Positions 15,775-24,672 of a stretch of 44,684 nucleotides of DNA are shown here, one piece after another. This DNA comes from Candidatus Uhrbacteria bacterium (GTDB lineage: Bacteria; Patescibacteriota; Patescibacteriia; JACRJV01). The position numbers and the translations under genes were made by a program. The stretch's first letter is position 1; each line of letters begins with the position of its first letter. The stretch is taken from the NCBI GenBank assembly GCA_016215325.1, contig JACRJV010000023.1, forward strand, positions 1-44,684. Direction: 5' to 3'. Below the pieces are notes generated by a model. That model worked only from the letters and a program-made list of their open reading frames with translations. It ran no database searches and was not told where the DNA came from.

Positions 15775-17222
15775 AAGCCACGGACAATCCGTTCAAATTG
15801 CTGCCCGCGATCATACGCGTGCCTGAATATGCCAAAACTGGCGGCAGCAGGTGATAATAGAACGACATCGCCGGGGGTCGCCATTGCGGCGGCCTTGAGT
15901 ACGGCGGACTCCATCGAAGCCACCGGCCCTGCTAATCGAGGAGGTGTACCTCCATTCTGTTGCAGAGTACCGACAATCTCCCGCATCTTGTCACTGGCGT
16001 TCCCTCGGAAGAATACGAGCGCCTTGAGATAAGGCAGAATCGCCGCAAGGAAGGGCATATAGTCCAGTCCTTTGTCCATACCGCCCGCAAGAAGGATGAT
16101 CTTGCCCGCTCTATTTCGCTTGAGCAGCGCTCGAATAGCGGCCTGGGTTGCTTCGGGAATCGTTGCCGCCGTATCGTTGATATATTCAACGCCGCGGACC
16201 ATGCGCACCCGCTGGTTACGCCCCCATACGCCACGAAATTTACGGAGACTTTGCGTAATAATGGATCGCGGCATATCCGCAGCCGTTGCAGCTGCGATCG
16301 CAAAAAGCATATTGACCACAACGTGATCATCGTCTAAGCGCAATGAAGATCGCGCGATAACGTTATGCGAAACGCCGCGTGTGCGGATCCAAAGCCTGCC
16401 GCGATCCAGATACGCACCGTTATACCGCTTGGGCAGCACTGTGCTGCTCACCCACCATTTGCGTGCTTTAGTCTTGGATGCCATTGCTCGGATAATTGTT
16501 TGATCGTAGTTGAGCACCGCGTGGTCTGTTGCTTGTTGGTACTTGAGCAATAACGATTTTGCTCGAGCATACGCCGCCATCGAGGGGTAGCGATTCAAAT
16601 GATCAGGGGCGATGTTGGTCATGACAGCTATATGCGGACTCTTTTTAATATCATTCAACCCTTCCACTTGCCAACTGGAGAGCTCTAATACTGCCCAACG
16701 GGGCCGTTGTAAAAAATCCAGCGGGCTAATCCGCAGATTACCCGCGACAATTGTGTCTTTGTGCACCCCACGCATCATATTCCCGATGAGGGTTGTTGTG
16801 GTGGTCTTACCGCGCGTCCCTGTGATACCAATAATTCTTCCCGCAAATCGTTCAACAAACAGTGTGGTATCCCCTACACGGATCGGAATGCGAAGTTCGG
16901 CAGCCCATTGGAATGTTGCAGATGTACGCGGGACATCTGGGTTTACGACGATGAGTTGTGAACGCGCAATCTGGCTGCGTGTATGCGCAGTGCCAAGGCG
17001 CCACGTGGGTGCAGGCAACGTGGGAATGTGCGCTTTGTACTGACGATAGATTCTCATCACCTCTGCAACCGATGAGGGAAGTTCCTTCTTCGACTTACGG
17101 TCGCAAATGCAGACCGTTGCCCCCTGCTTCAAAAGCCAACGGACAGAGCCGACCCCTCCGCCATGGACCCCAAGCCCCACCACGGTCACGCGCGTACCCT
17201 TATGAATGGGGATCATACACAT
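15771..17222 (-). CDS. murD: UDP-N-acetylmuramoylalanine--D-glutamate ligase
   Basis: Adds D-glutamate to UDP-MurNAc-L-alanine in cytoplasmic peptidoglycan synthesis. The 483 residues hold the three Mur domains. The N-terminal Rossmann-like domain has VVGLGVHGGGVG. The central domain has GITGTRGKTTTT (P-loop, with Arg in place of the usual Asn), ELSSWQ and NIAPDHLNRYPSM. The C-terminal domain has NDTAATIPEA, LLAGGMDKG and LLSPAAASFGIF. Start choice is ATG 17222 or ATG 17216; either overlaps the P-type ATPase gene by 17-23 bases. The 4-base overlap with the next Mur ligase implies coupled translation of two peptidoglycan precursor enzymes. Confidence 0.92.
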   Translation of the reverse strand: MCMIPIHKGTRVTVVGLGVHGGGVGSVRWLLKQGATVCICDRKSKKELPSSVAEVMRIYRQYKAHIPTLPAPTWRLGTAHTRSQIARSQLIVVNPDVPRTSATFQWAAELRIPIRVGDTTLFVERFAGRIIGITGTRGKTTTTTLIGNMMRGVHKDTIVAGNLRISPLDFLQRPRWAVLELSSWQVEGLNDIKKSPHIAVMTNIAPDHLNRYPSMAAYARAKSLLLKYQQATDHAVLNYDQTIIRAMASKTKARKWWVSSTVLPKRYNGAYLDRGRLWIRTRGVSHNVIARSSLRLDDDHVVVNMLFAIAAATAADMPRSIITQSLRKFRGVWGRNQRVRMVRGVEYINDTAATIPEATQAAIRALLKRNRAGKIILLAGGMDKGLDYMPFLAAILPYLKALVFFRGNASDKMREIVGTLQQNGGTPPRLAGPVASMESAVLKAAAMATPGDVVLLSPAAASFGIFRHAYDRGQQFERIVRGL

Positions 17223-19800
17223 GCATCGGCTTCACAAAAAGCCATCCCATCGCGGTTGTGATACCAAGCCCCATCAATAGGACGCTCCAAGCCCACATCG
17301 GGAAGTCTCGGACTCCAAAAAAAACTTGCGCCCACGGATCTGACAGGACAAGCACTTGCAGGAGAAACGGCAAGCCGAGAGTAGTGATCGCAAACAACCA
17401 TCGACGATTGCCAGGCATGGCCATGAACAGGGGGAGAACAATGCCGATCGGGATAATGGAGAGGCAGACCCAGATCAGGCCGGATGCCGAAAGTCGATCG
17501 GGGATTGTCTGAACACCCAGAAGGGCGATAGCACTCCCCAGCACGCCGCCCAAGGCTATTGCGCTGCCAAGCCAGGGCAGCGTGCCCCACCGTGGACGAA
17601 ATCGAATCGAACGTGCCGGCATAAGGAGAAGGGACGTCATGATGATAGTGATCACGACCACGGGCACCCAAATAACCTGCCAGAGTGAGAGCAATCCCGT
17701 CCTACTTGCCGTGGTAATAAATCCAGCGACCAACAAGGCGCTCGTAAATGAAAAAAGAACGCCCATCAATCGTTCGAGGATTCGGATCCAACGACCTTCA
17801 TTGAGCGCAGACACGATCGAAAATAAATTATCCGATCCAATAATGATGCGCGCTGCGTTGCGAGCAACATCTGTGGCATTGGAAACGGCGACACCGACAT
17901 CCGCAGTTTGAAGGGCATACGCATCATTGACCCCATCCCCCGTCATCAGCACGATGTCGCCACGCCGTTGGAACATACTGATAATTCTCTCTTTCTGCCT
18001 CGGTTCGACCCGAGCAAAGGCGTGCTGGAGTCCGGTCATCGCATCGAGTTGCTCGTCATTCATCGCTTCAAGCTGATCGCCGGTGATGGCAGCCGTGTTC
18101 CAACCGAGTTGCTGCCCCACGGTTGTTGCATTGGCGGCGTGATCGCCAGTGAGCATCACCATGCGACAAAAGTTTCGCTCAAGTTGTGCGAGGCTCAATC
18201 GCGCATCATCGCGGACCGGGTCGCTCAACACAAACATTCCCATCCACTCGAGATTCACGACATCCGTTTCACTGCCCGGAGGACGTCGAAAAACTTGGGT
18301 CGCAACACCGATCACGCGTTTGCCTGCGGACGAAAGCATTGTGACTTCCTGTTCGATTGTTTGACGCATTGACTCCGTAAGCGGAAGGGGTTTGCCCTTG
18401 GGGCGCCACCGCGCACGACAGCGTGCTAGAACCCGTTCGGGGGCGCCCTTCACAAACACGAGTGATTGATCCCGGAATTGATGGACAGAAGCCGCCCATT
18501 TCCTGGACGTATCAAACGGAATTGTTTTGATTAATGGAAACCGCGTAAGAAGTTTCTCCCGTTGCAATCCCAAGACATGTGCGCTTTTTGCAAGAGCGCA
18601 ATCCGTGCTGTCGCCAATCCATCGTCCCGATCCTCTGGAAGCCGGAATATTTATGAGCATTGCATCGTTGGCGAGCAGGACCGCGCTCCAGAGCAACTCC
18701 GGGATCTGTTCCAAAGACTTCGGCCCAAATCGCTGCAGTTGCCCATCGAGCGCCATTTCTACAGCAAGCGCGCCTTTGGTGATCGTGGCTGTCTTGTCAA
18801 AACAGACGGTGGTTACATCTCCCAGTCGGCTGATCGTCCCCGGCTCTTTCACGATAATTCCAATACGCAATAACCGTCGCGTCGCCTCGTATTCGAGAAT
18901 GGTCGTCGCAATGCTCTGCCAATACGGGGCGCAAATGATCAGGATGGCCGCAAACGCGGACAGCACCATTGCCGGCTGCCACGGGGCGCTCCATTGCATG
19001 AAGAGAATCGAGACCACCCCCGTGATGGCGACCACCGCAATGGCAACAACAGAAGGGCCAAGAAAAATCATATTACGCAACAGGCGAGAACGCTGTTGAA
19101 CCGATTGCGCGATCGACCCCACAACCGTCTGCGCTCCCGTTGCTGTCACCGCCACGACAGCGCGGCCGCGTGTGACGACAGAGCTGGAATACACCATATT
19201 ATGCCGATCCAATAACGGGGTGGTTGCGTTCAGTGGCGACGGATCTTTCTCTTGGTACAAGGGCTCGCCGGTAAGCATTGATTCATCAACGGAAAGGTCT
19301 TGTGACTGAATCACTCGCCCATCCGCCGGGATATTTTCTCCGCCACTGACCACAACAATATCGCCGGGTACAAGCTGATCCACAGGCCGGAGCTGCGGTT
19401 CTGATCGCGCGCGCGGACTCTTTAAGCGCTTTACCAACGTGACAGAATGAGCAAATGTTTGGATGAATTCTTGGATATAGCGGCATCGTTCATCCAGCAC
19501 CACGGCCAGCGTTGTTTGTGCGATCGCGAGTACGAGAAAGATTCGCGTAAGAAGGATGAGATGCAATCCAAACGATGAAATTGCCGCAAGAGCAACAAAC
19601 ACGATAGTCGCGATACTCCCAATATGGGAAGCGATAACAACCCATAGTGGGGGCGGTGGCGTTGGTCGGAAAACAATATTCGCCCCAAACTGCTGGGTGC
19701 GGCGTTTTGCTTCGCGTTCCACCAGCCCTGACGGGGTTGTTTTTAATTTTGAAAAGACGCTTTTGAGCGATAGGCTGTGCCAGGGTGCGAATGAATTCAT
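17200..19800 (-). CDS. P-type cation-transporting ATPase with altered signature motifs
   Basis: An 866-residue membrane pump of the P-type superfamily, closest in layout to P2/P3 cation ATPases. It has an N-terminal cation-ATPase domain, the actuator loop with MLTGEP, the phosphorylation motif, the hinge TGDGVNDAYAL, and MLTGDHAAN. About ten membrane segments are expected; several C-terminal ones are evident after residue 680. Two motifs are unusual. The phosphorylation site reads DKTATIT (D335) where DKTGT is nearly invariant, and the TM4 ion-binding motif reads ICAPYW (about residues 289-294) instead of PEGLP, PVALP or CPC. The transported ion therefore cannot be predicted. It has its own promoter, 9 bases from the -10 box to ATG, and heads the long minus-strand block. 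Confidence 0.9.
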   Translation of the reverse strand: MNSFAPWHSLSLKSVFSKLKTTPSGLVEREAKRRTQQFGANIVFRPTPPPPLWVVIASHIGSIATIVFVALAAISSFGLHLILLTRIFLVLAIAQTTLAVVLDERCRYIQEFIQTFAHSVTLVKRLKSPRARSEPQLRPVDQLVPGDIVVVSGGENIPADGRVIQSQDLSVDESMLTGEPLYQEKDPSPLNATTPLLDRHNMVYSSSVVTRGRAVVAVTATGAQTVVGSIAQSVQQRSRLLRNMIFLGPSVVAIAVVAITGVVSILFMQWSAPWQPAMVLSAFAAILIICAPYWQSIATTILEYEATRRLLRIGIIVKEPGTISRLGDVTTVCFDKTATITKGALAVEMALDGQLQRFGPKSLEQIPELLWSAVLLANDAMLINIPASRGSGRWIGDSTDCALAKSAHVLGLQREKLLTRFPLIKTIPFDTSRKWAASVHQFRDQSLVFVKGAPERVLARCRARWRPKGKPLPLTESMRQTIEQEVTMLSSAGKRVIGVATQVFRRPPGSETDVVNLEWMGMFVLSDPVRDDARLSLAQLERNFCRMVMLTGDHAANATTVGQQLGWNTAAITGDQLEAMNDEQLDAMTGLQHAFARVEPRQKERIISMFQRRGDIVLMTGDGVNDAYALQTADVGVAVSNATDVARNAARIIIGSDNLFSIVSALNEGRWIRILERLMGVLFSFTSALLVAGFITTASRTGLLSLWQVIWVPVVVITIIMTSLLLMPARSIRFRPRWGTLPWLGSAIALGGVLGSAIALLGVQTIPDRLSASGLIWVCLSIIPIGIVLPLFMAMPGNRRWLFAITTLGLPFLLQVLVLSDPWAQVFFGVRDFPMWAWSVLLMGLGITTAMGWLFVKPMHVYDPHS

Positions 19801-19809
19801 AGTCGTGAT

Positions 19810-19839
19810 ACTATACCATTTTATGCACTCCTATTTCAA
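19810..19839 (-). promoter_or_regulatory. Promoter of the P-type ATPase gene
   Basis: On the minus strand, TTGAAA (19839-19834), an 18-base spacer and TATAGT (19815-19810). Nine bases separate the -10 box from the ATG at 19800, so the message would be leaderless or nearly so. Its -35 overlaps that of the divergent pilus promoter. Confidence 0.6.
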
Positions 19840-19863
19840 GCCAAAATTATTTTATGCTATAAT
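19835..19863 (+). promoter_or_regulatory. Promoter of the pilus operon
   Basis: TTCAAG (19835-19840), a 17-base spacer and a perfect TATAAT (19858-19863). It leaves a leader of about 20 bases before the pilB ATG, with no visible Shine-Dalgarno. The -35 is weak and shares bases with the divergent ATPase promoter, so the two may compete. Confidence 0.55.
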
Positions 19864-19891
19864 ATGAGACAACATCATAAAACGATTCAAT

Positions 19892-21250
19892 ATGCCGACC
19901 ACTCCGACAAAAAAATCTCCATCGAAAAGGGCGTCAACAACCAGTAGATTATCAACCGGGCCCTCTGCGCCCGTTAAACCCATCTCCCCTGCCCTCCAAA
20001 ACGCTGCCCCCCGATCACTGGATACCAAATTCAGCACCATTATCCAATCCGGTCGTCGGGTGGCGCCAGAAATCATTGATGCGATTTTTGCGGACGCCCT
20101 TGGGTATCGATCCAGCGATATCCATTTTGAACCGCAGGAAAAAGAAGTGGTGGTCCGCTTTCGCGTCGACGGGGTACTCCAAGAAGCAGGCAAACTCCCG
20201 CGCGAACATTACGAAAATATTCTCAATCGGATCAAAGTTCTCGCTCACTTGCGCACGGATGAGCACTTTTCCGCCCAAGATGGATCGATCCGCTACGCGC
20301 ATAATGATCTGGCCATTGATTTGCGGGTGTCGATTGTTCCGGTGTTAGATGGTGAAAAGATCGCTATCCGACTGCTCCATGGATATATCAAGGAGTTTAC
20401 TCTTGGAAACCTTGGGTTTTCACTCCCAGACCAGGAACTCCTGACGCGAAGCTCCCAAAAGCCGTTCGGAATGATTCTCGTCACAGGACCCACGGGCAGT
20501 GGGAAAACAACGACGTTGTATGCCCTGCTCAATATTCTCAATCGTCCCGGGGTCAACATTACGACGATCGAGGATCCGGTAGAGTACAAAATTGCCGGGG
20601 CCAACCAAATCCAGGTGAACACACAAACCAATCTCACGTTTGCAAAGGGGCTCCGATCCATTGTCCGCCAAGATCCTGATATCGTACTCGTGGGAGAAAT
20701 CCGGGACCATGAAACCGCCGAAATCGCCGTCAATGCGGCCCTGACCGGCCATTTATTGCTCTCCACGTTTCATGCCAACGATGCAGCCACTAGCGTGCCC
20801 CGTTTGCTGGATATGGGGGTTGAACCGTTCTTATTGACATCGACACTCGAGGTGATTGTTGCCCAACGCCTGGTCCGGAAATTGTGTGATGCGTGCCGCA
20901 AACCCACCGAGATGGATTACGACGGGCTCAAGCCATTGCTGGCGGACGCCAAAAAATATTTTTCCGAAAAAACGCGTGTGGTCCAACGCGCAGTGGGATG
21001 CAAAGTATGCGGACAAACCGGATACAAAGGACGCATGGGGATCTTTGAATTCATCGTGAATACCCGGCAAATGCAGGATTTAATTCTCAAGAACCCCACC
21101 ACGCAACAAATCCAAGATCTGGCCAGAGGCCAAGGCTCCCATTCACTGTTTGAAGACGGAATAGAAAAGGTAAAGGCTGGGCTCACCACCATCGAAGAAG
21201 TATTGCGCGTTGCAGAACCGCCGTCTTCACGCCCCTATGCCCAGTCGTAA
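19892..21250 (+). CDS. pilB: Type IV pilus / type II secretion assembly ATPase (PilB/GspE)
   Basis: A hexameric cytoplasmic ATPase that powers pilus or pseudopilus extension, 452 residues. The N-terminal 40 residues are low-complexity and the usual N1 (MshEN) domain is missing. Then come the N2 domain with SSDIHFEP and RVDGVL, Walker A GPTGSGKTTT (about residues 199-206), the Asp box TIEDPVEYK, Walker B DIVLVGEIRD, and the His box LTGHLLLSTFHANDA. A zinc-binding tetracysteine (CDAC then CKVC) and GYKGRMGIFE follow. This is the extension type, not PilT. It is first in the operon; pilC follows with a 14-base overlap. Confidence 0.95.
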   Translation: MPTTPTKKSPSKRASTTSRLSTGPSAPVKPISPALQNAAPRSLDTKFSTIIQSGRRVAPEIIDAIFADALGYRSSDIHFEPQEKEVVVRFRVDGVLQEAGKLPREHYENILNRIKVLAHLRTDEHFSAQDGSIRYAHNDLAIDLRVSIVPVLDGEKIAIRLLHGYIKEFTLGNLGFSLPDQELLTRSSQKPFGMILVTGPTGSGKTTTLYALLNILNRPGVNITTIEDPVEYKIAGANQIQVNTQTNLTFAKGLRSIVRQDPDIVLVGEIRDHETAEIAVNAALTGHLLLSTFHANDAATSVPRLLDMGVEPFLLTSTLEVIVAQRLVRKLCDACRKPTEMDYDGLKPLLADAKKYFSEKTRVVQRAVGCKVCGQTGYKGRMGIFEFIVNTRQMQDLILKNPTTQQIQDLARGQGSHSLFEDGIEKVKAGLTTIEEVLRVAEPPSSRPYAQS

Positions 21251-22364
21251 GCCCACTGTCGCTGCGGTCGAGCGCGTGTCCAGCGATTACCACTATTCTA
21301 AAATCTCGCTGATGGGCATTGGCAAAGAGCGTGATTATTTTATCGAAAATCTTGCGACCCTTTTGGCCTCGGGCATGGATGTCTCCGTTGCGATCGAAGC
21401 GATCAAGGGTGGAATTCGCTCAAAGACGATGAAAGAAATCATCGGCCAAGTGAAGGATGCCGTGGACAGCGGTTCAACATTATGGCGCGCACTCGAAGCA
21501 ACGCAACTATTGAGCGGCCCCGTGATCAGCCTTGTCCGCTTAGGTGAAGAAAGCGGGCAACTATCCGCTAATCTTACAGTGATTGTAAACCAGCAACGCA
21601 AGGATCGACTGTTCCGATCAAAAGTCCGCTCTGCCATGCTCTATCCCGCACTCGTTATCATCATCGGCATTGTGGTAAGCCTTGGTATTTCTTGGTTTAT
21701 CTTGCCGCGGCTTTCCACCGTATTCTCTTCTCTGCACGTTACACTCCCGCTGATCACCCGCGTGATGATTGCCGTGGGGGCTTGGGTAGGACAATACGGG
21801 TCGCTCGTCATCCCATTACTACTGTTGGTGCTCATCGTTGTCTGGTACATTCTTTTTGTATTCCACCCTACAAAACATGTTGGGCAACGATTGTTGTTTG
21901 CTCTGCCAGGCGTGGGCCGGCTCATCCAAGAAGTCGAATTGGCTCGTTTTGGATATGTCTTAGGAACACTCTTGGACGCGGGGCTGACGGTGCCTAAATC
22001 CATGCGATCATTGCGCGATACCACAGAACTCAAGTTCTACCAAAGTTTCTATGAGAATCTGCGACAAGGCGTTGAAGAAGGAAACAGCTTTCAAAAATGC
22101 TTTGTTGCCTTTGGCTCAACGGATCAACTCATCCCGCCGCCCATCCAACAAATGATGATGGCAGCCGAACGCAGCGGAATATTGGCTTCGACCCTGCTCA
22201 AGATTGGCGAAACATTCGAAGACCGGGCCGAAACAACCACAAAAAATCTTTCCGTTTTGATCGAACCCGTTTTGCTCGCTCTTATTTGGGTCGGAGTCGT
22301 TGCCGTTGCCATGGCGGTGATTCTGCCGGTGTACAGCATCCTTGGGGGGCTTAACCGAATGTAG
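21237..22364 (+). CDS. pilC: Pilus inner-membrane platform protein (PilC/GspF)
   Basis: A 375-residue platform protein linking the ATPase to pilin assembly. Two GspF domains are visible. The first (about residues 40-165) has ASGMDVSVAIEAI and LVRLGEESGQL and ends in a membrane helix (LVIIIGIVVSLGISWFIL). The second (about 230-355) has LGTLLDAGLTVPKSM and MMAAERSGIL and ends with a final helix (VLLALIWVGVVAVAMAVIL). A middle helix (LLLLVLIVVWYILFVF) completes three membrane spans. The start is ATG 21237, overlapping pilB; an earlier in-frame ATG would sit deeper inside pilB. No SD is seen, so coupling to pilB is likely. Confidence 0.93.
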   Translation: MPSRKPTVAAVERVSSDYHYSKISLMGIGKERDYFIENLATLLASGMDVSVAIEAIKGGIRSKTMKEIIGQVKDAVDSGSTLWRALEATQLLSGPVISLVRLGEESGQLSANLTVIVNQQRKDRLFRSKVRSAMLYPALVIIIGIVVSLGISWFILPRLSTVFSSLHVTLPLITRVMIAVGAWVGQYGSLVIPLLLLVLIVVWYILFVFHPTKHVGQRLLFALPGVGRLIQEVELARFGYVLGTLLDAGLTVPKSMRSLRDTTELKFYQSFYENLRQGVEEGNSFQKCFVAFGSTDQLIPPPIQQMMMAAERSGILASTLLKIGETFEDRAETTTKNLSVLIEPVLLALIWVGVVAVAMAVILPVYSILGGLNRM

Positions 22365-22380
22365 CGCGCAGGGCATCTTT

Positions 22381-23337
22381 GTGAAAACTGGATTTACCCT
22401 GATCGAAATCGTTCTCACCGTCGCACTTGTTGCAATCATCGCCACAAGCACGGCGGTACTCTCACTTACTCTCTTGCGAACAAATGACCTTGATAATGCC
22501 GTTACGTCCGTGGTTTCAGCGCTCTACCGAGCGCAGACACTCTCTCGCGCGGGGGACCATGATAGCGCTTGGGGTGTGAATATCCAGCCGGGTATCATGA
22601 CTCTTTTTTCGGGGTCGGCCTTTGAGTCACGCAACCAGTCCTTGGATCAGACGAGCGACATCCCAACAACAATCAGCGCCTCGGGGATTACCGAATTAGT
22701 GTTCGCCAAAACAACCGGGCTCCCCTCTTCCGCCGGTGTCATCGTCCTCACCCATAATATCGTCGGCGATCGAAGGCTTTTTATTAATTCGATCGGCACT
22801 ATCGATGAGGTCGCCAGCGGGCCAACCATTTCCTTCGGCGCCACACGGGATGCGACCCTTATCCAAAGCAGCCCGACAACCAATGATGGGGCGGGGGTGA
22901 GCCTCCAGGAGTACCCCCGTAACACTGGATACAATAAACGATTGGTGGTTGGCTTTACCCTCTCAACAATCCCGCCATCGGCCATCATAACTTCGGCAGT
23001 GCTCAAACTCAAAGAAACACAAACATATGGCGCCACGCGTGTGGTCGCGGTACACGCGTTGACACAATCCTGGAGCGAAACCAATGCCACGTGGAATACG
23101 CTTTCGAACGAATTTACGCCAACCGCAAGCGCCACAACCAACGTATCATGGACCAGAACGCTCAAATGGGATCAGTGGGATGTCACCGGCGATGTCCAAG
23201 CCTTTGTAAACGGAAGCAGACCGAACCATGGATGGCTCATCAAGGATGCGAATGAAGACACATCAGAAGCCTACTGGTATTTCTCGAGCCGCGAAGGAAC
23301 CGATCCGCCGGTGCTGGAGATCACCTACACACTATGA
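22381..23337 (+). CDS. Minor pseudopilin fused to a DNRLRE-type domain
   Basis: A 318-residue protein whose N-terminus is a classical class III signal, KTG followed by FTLIE, with cleavage expected after Gly and a hydrophobic helix (VLTVALVAIIATSTAVLSLTLL). The first about 150 residues resemble a GspH/FimT-type minor pseudopilin. The last about 130 residues look like a DNRLRE / CBM96-like beta-sandwich: NKRLVVGFTL, WSETNATWNT, WDVTGDVQAFVNG, GWLIKDA and YWYFSSREGTDPPVLEI. The fusion would place a sugar- or surface-binding domain on the pilus or pseudopilus tip. The start is GTG 22381, with AGGG at 22370-22373 as a possible SD; it ends with an ATGA overlap into the next gene. Confidence 0.82.
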   Translation: MKTGFTLIEIVLTVALVAIIATSTAVLSLTLLRTNDLDNAVTSVVSALYRAQTLSRAGDHDSAWGVNIQPGIMTLFSGSAFESRNQSLDQTSDIPTTISASGITELVFAKTTGLPSSAGVIVLTHNIVGDRRLFINSIGTIDEVASGPTISFGATRDATLIQSSPTTNDGAGVSLQEYPRNTGYNKRLVVGFTLSTIPPSAIITSAVLKLKETQTYGATRVVAVHALTQSWSETNATWNTLSNEFTPTASATTNVSWTRTLKWDQWDVTGDVQAFVNGSRPNHGWLIKDANEDTSEAYWYFSSREGTDPPVLEITYTL

Positions 23338-24146
23338 CCCGGCAGGGCTTTAGTTTGATCGAAGCGATTTTGGCCAGTGCCCTCTTCGGATTGCTTGTCA
23401 CCGGCATTGTGGGCACATTGGCCGTAGGGCAGCAAAGCGCTGAATTTGCGGGCCGCCGCAACAGGGCTCTCTTTCTGGCGCAAGAAACGCTCGAAGCCGC
23501 ACGCAACCTCCGAGATAGCGATATGACGCTGCTGCTGGACGGGACGTATGGCCTGGCGATTGTAAACAATCAATGGACGTTTTCGGGATCGTCGGATTCG
23601 GTTGATGGATTTACAAGGGCACTTACGATTTCTTCCATTGACGCGAACACAAAACAGATAACCGCAACGGTAAACTGGCCGCAATCAATCGGCCGCGATG
23701 GTAACGTTTCCATCGTTACGCACATGACCAATTGGCGCATGGCAACGCAGACGGCGGCAGACACTGTGAATATCGATGTAAATGGAGCAACGGTGGGCGG
23801 CAGCGGCAAATCCGAAGTGCAAGGGGTCGAAATCGAAAATTTCGGCTCCATGGCGGCGATCATCGACAAGATAACGGTTTCTTGGACAAAACCCAATCAA
23901 AATATTAAGGAGATTAAAATAGACAGCACAGTGGTCTGGTCGAACAATGGACCGGGGGCTCCAACAGGAACCCAATCCAGTGCCACCGAATTGGATGTCC
24001 AAAATGTAACCATCCCCGCGGGAGAAAACGACTACTCTATTGACCGCATCAAGATGACGGGCAATGCCGAAGGCGATACGTTCACGCTCCAGCTCAAATT
24101 TACGGATGGATCAGTCAAGCAAGTAACGTTTACACCGGGGTCGTAA
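23334..24146 (+). CDS. Minor pilin-like protein (PilV/GspI position)
   Basis: A 270-residue type IV pilin-like protein. The prepilin signal is MTRQG followed by FSLIEA, then a hydrophobic helix (ILASALFGLLVTGIVGTLAV). Next is the typical AQETLEAARNLRD after the helix, which in PilV/GspI proteins marks the start of the globular domain. The C-terminal about 140 residues form a separate beta-rich region without a known motif, unusually long for a minor pilin. Its ATG overlaps the stop of the previous gene (ATGA), and it ends one base before the next start codon. Confidence 0.85.
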   Translation: MTRQGFSLIEAILASALFGLLVTGIVGTLAVGQQSAEFAGRRNRALFLAQETLEAARNLRDSDMTLLLDGTYGLAIVNNQWTFSGSSDSVDGFTRALTISSIDANTKQITATVNWPQSIGRDGNVSIVTHMTNWRMATQTAADTVNIDVNGATVGGSGKSEVQGVEIENFGSMAAIIDKITVSWTKPNQNIKEIKIDSTVVWSNNGPGAPTGTQSSATELDVQNVTIPAGENDYSIDRIKMTGNAEGDTFTLQLKFTDGSVKQVTFTPGS

Positions 24147-24147
24147 T

Positions 24148-24672
24148 ATGCGAGAAACAAACAAGCAAAGGACCGATAACGGCAACGGGCATCGAAAAGG
24201 GCTCACCCTGCTTGAAGTTTTACTTTCTGTCGGGTTAGCGGGAATCCTTCTGGGAGCCGTAAGTATGTTTTTGGCAATTGTATTGAACGCCCGCATTAAA
24301 CAGCAAACCATTGTGGAAGTGGAAGAACAAGGAGTGCAAATGATGGAGTTGATTTCATCCAGCGTTCGATCGGCATCATCAATAACAACTCCAATCGTCG
24401 GAAACAGCGCCTCGAACGTGGTTCTTGCCGGCAGCGACGCCATCACCGTAGAACCGATCAACGGGACGCTTTGGTACACCAAAGGGGTTGCCTCCCCCTT
24501 GGCTATGCATAATTCGAATGTCATTATTTCCAATGCCCAATTTAGTAACCGCTCACGTGCGCAAACTCCTGGAACAATCCAAATCCAATTTACCCTTTCA
24601 CGGGTCAACCGCGAAGGACGGAATGAATACAATTACAGCCAGACATTCTATGGATCAGCGTCAATCCGATAA
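24148..24672 (+). CDS. Minor pilin-like protein (PilW/GspJ position)
   Basis: A 174-residue prepilin-like protein with a 17-18 residue basic leader, then KG followed by LTLLEVLLS and a hydrophobic helix (VGLAGILLGAVSMFLAIVL). Residues 60-80 (QMMELISSSVRSASSI) fit the region after the helix in PilW/GspJ proteins, where the first part of the globular domain handles reading of hydrophobic minor pilins. The assignment to the PilW position rests on gene order. It overlaps the next gene by 23 bases. Confidence 0.8.
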   Translation: MRETNKQRTDNGNGHRKGLTLLEVLLSVGLAGILLGAVSMFLAIVLNARIKQQTIVEVEEQGVQMMELISSSVRSASSITTPIVGNSASNVVLAGSDAITVEPINGTLWYTKGVASPLAMHNSNVIISNAQFSNRSRAQTPGTIQIQFTLSRVNREGRNEYNYSQTFYGSASIR

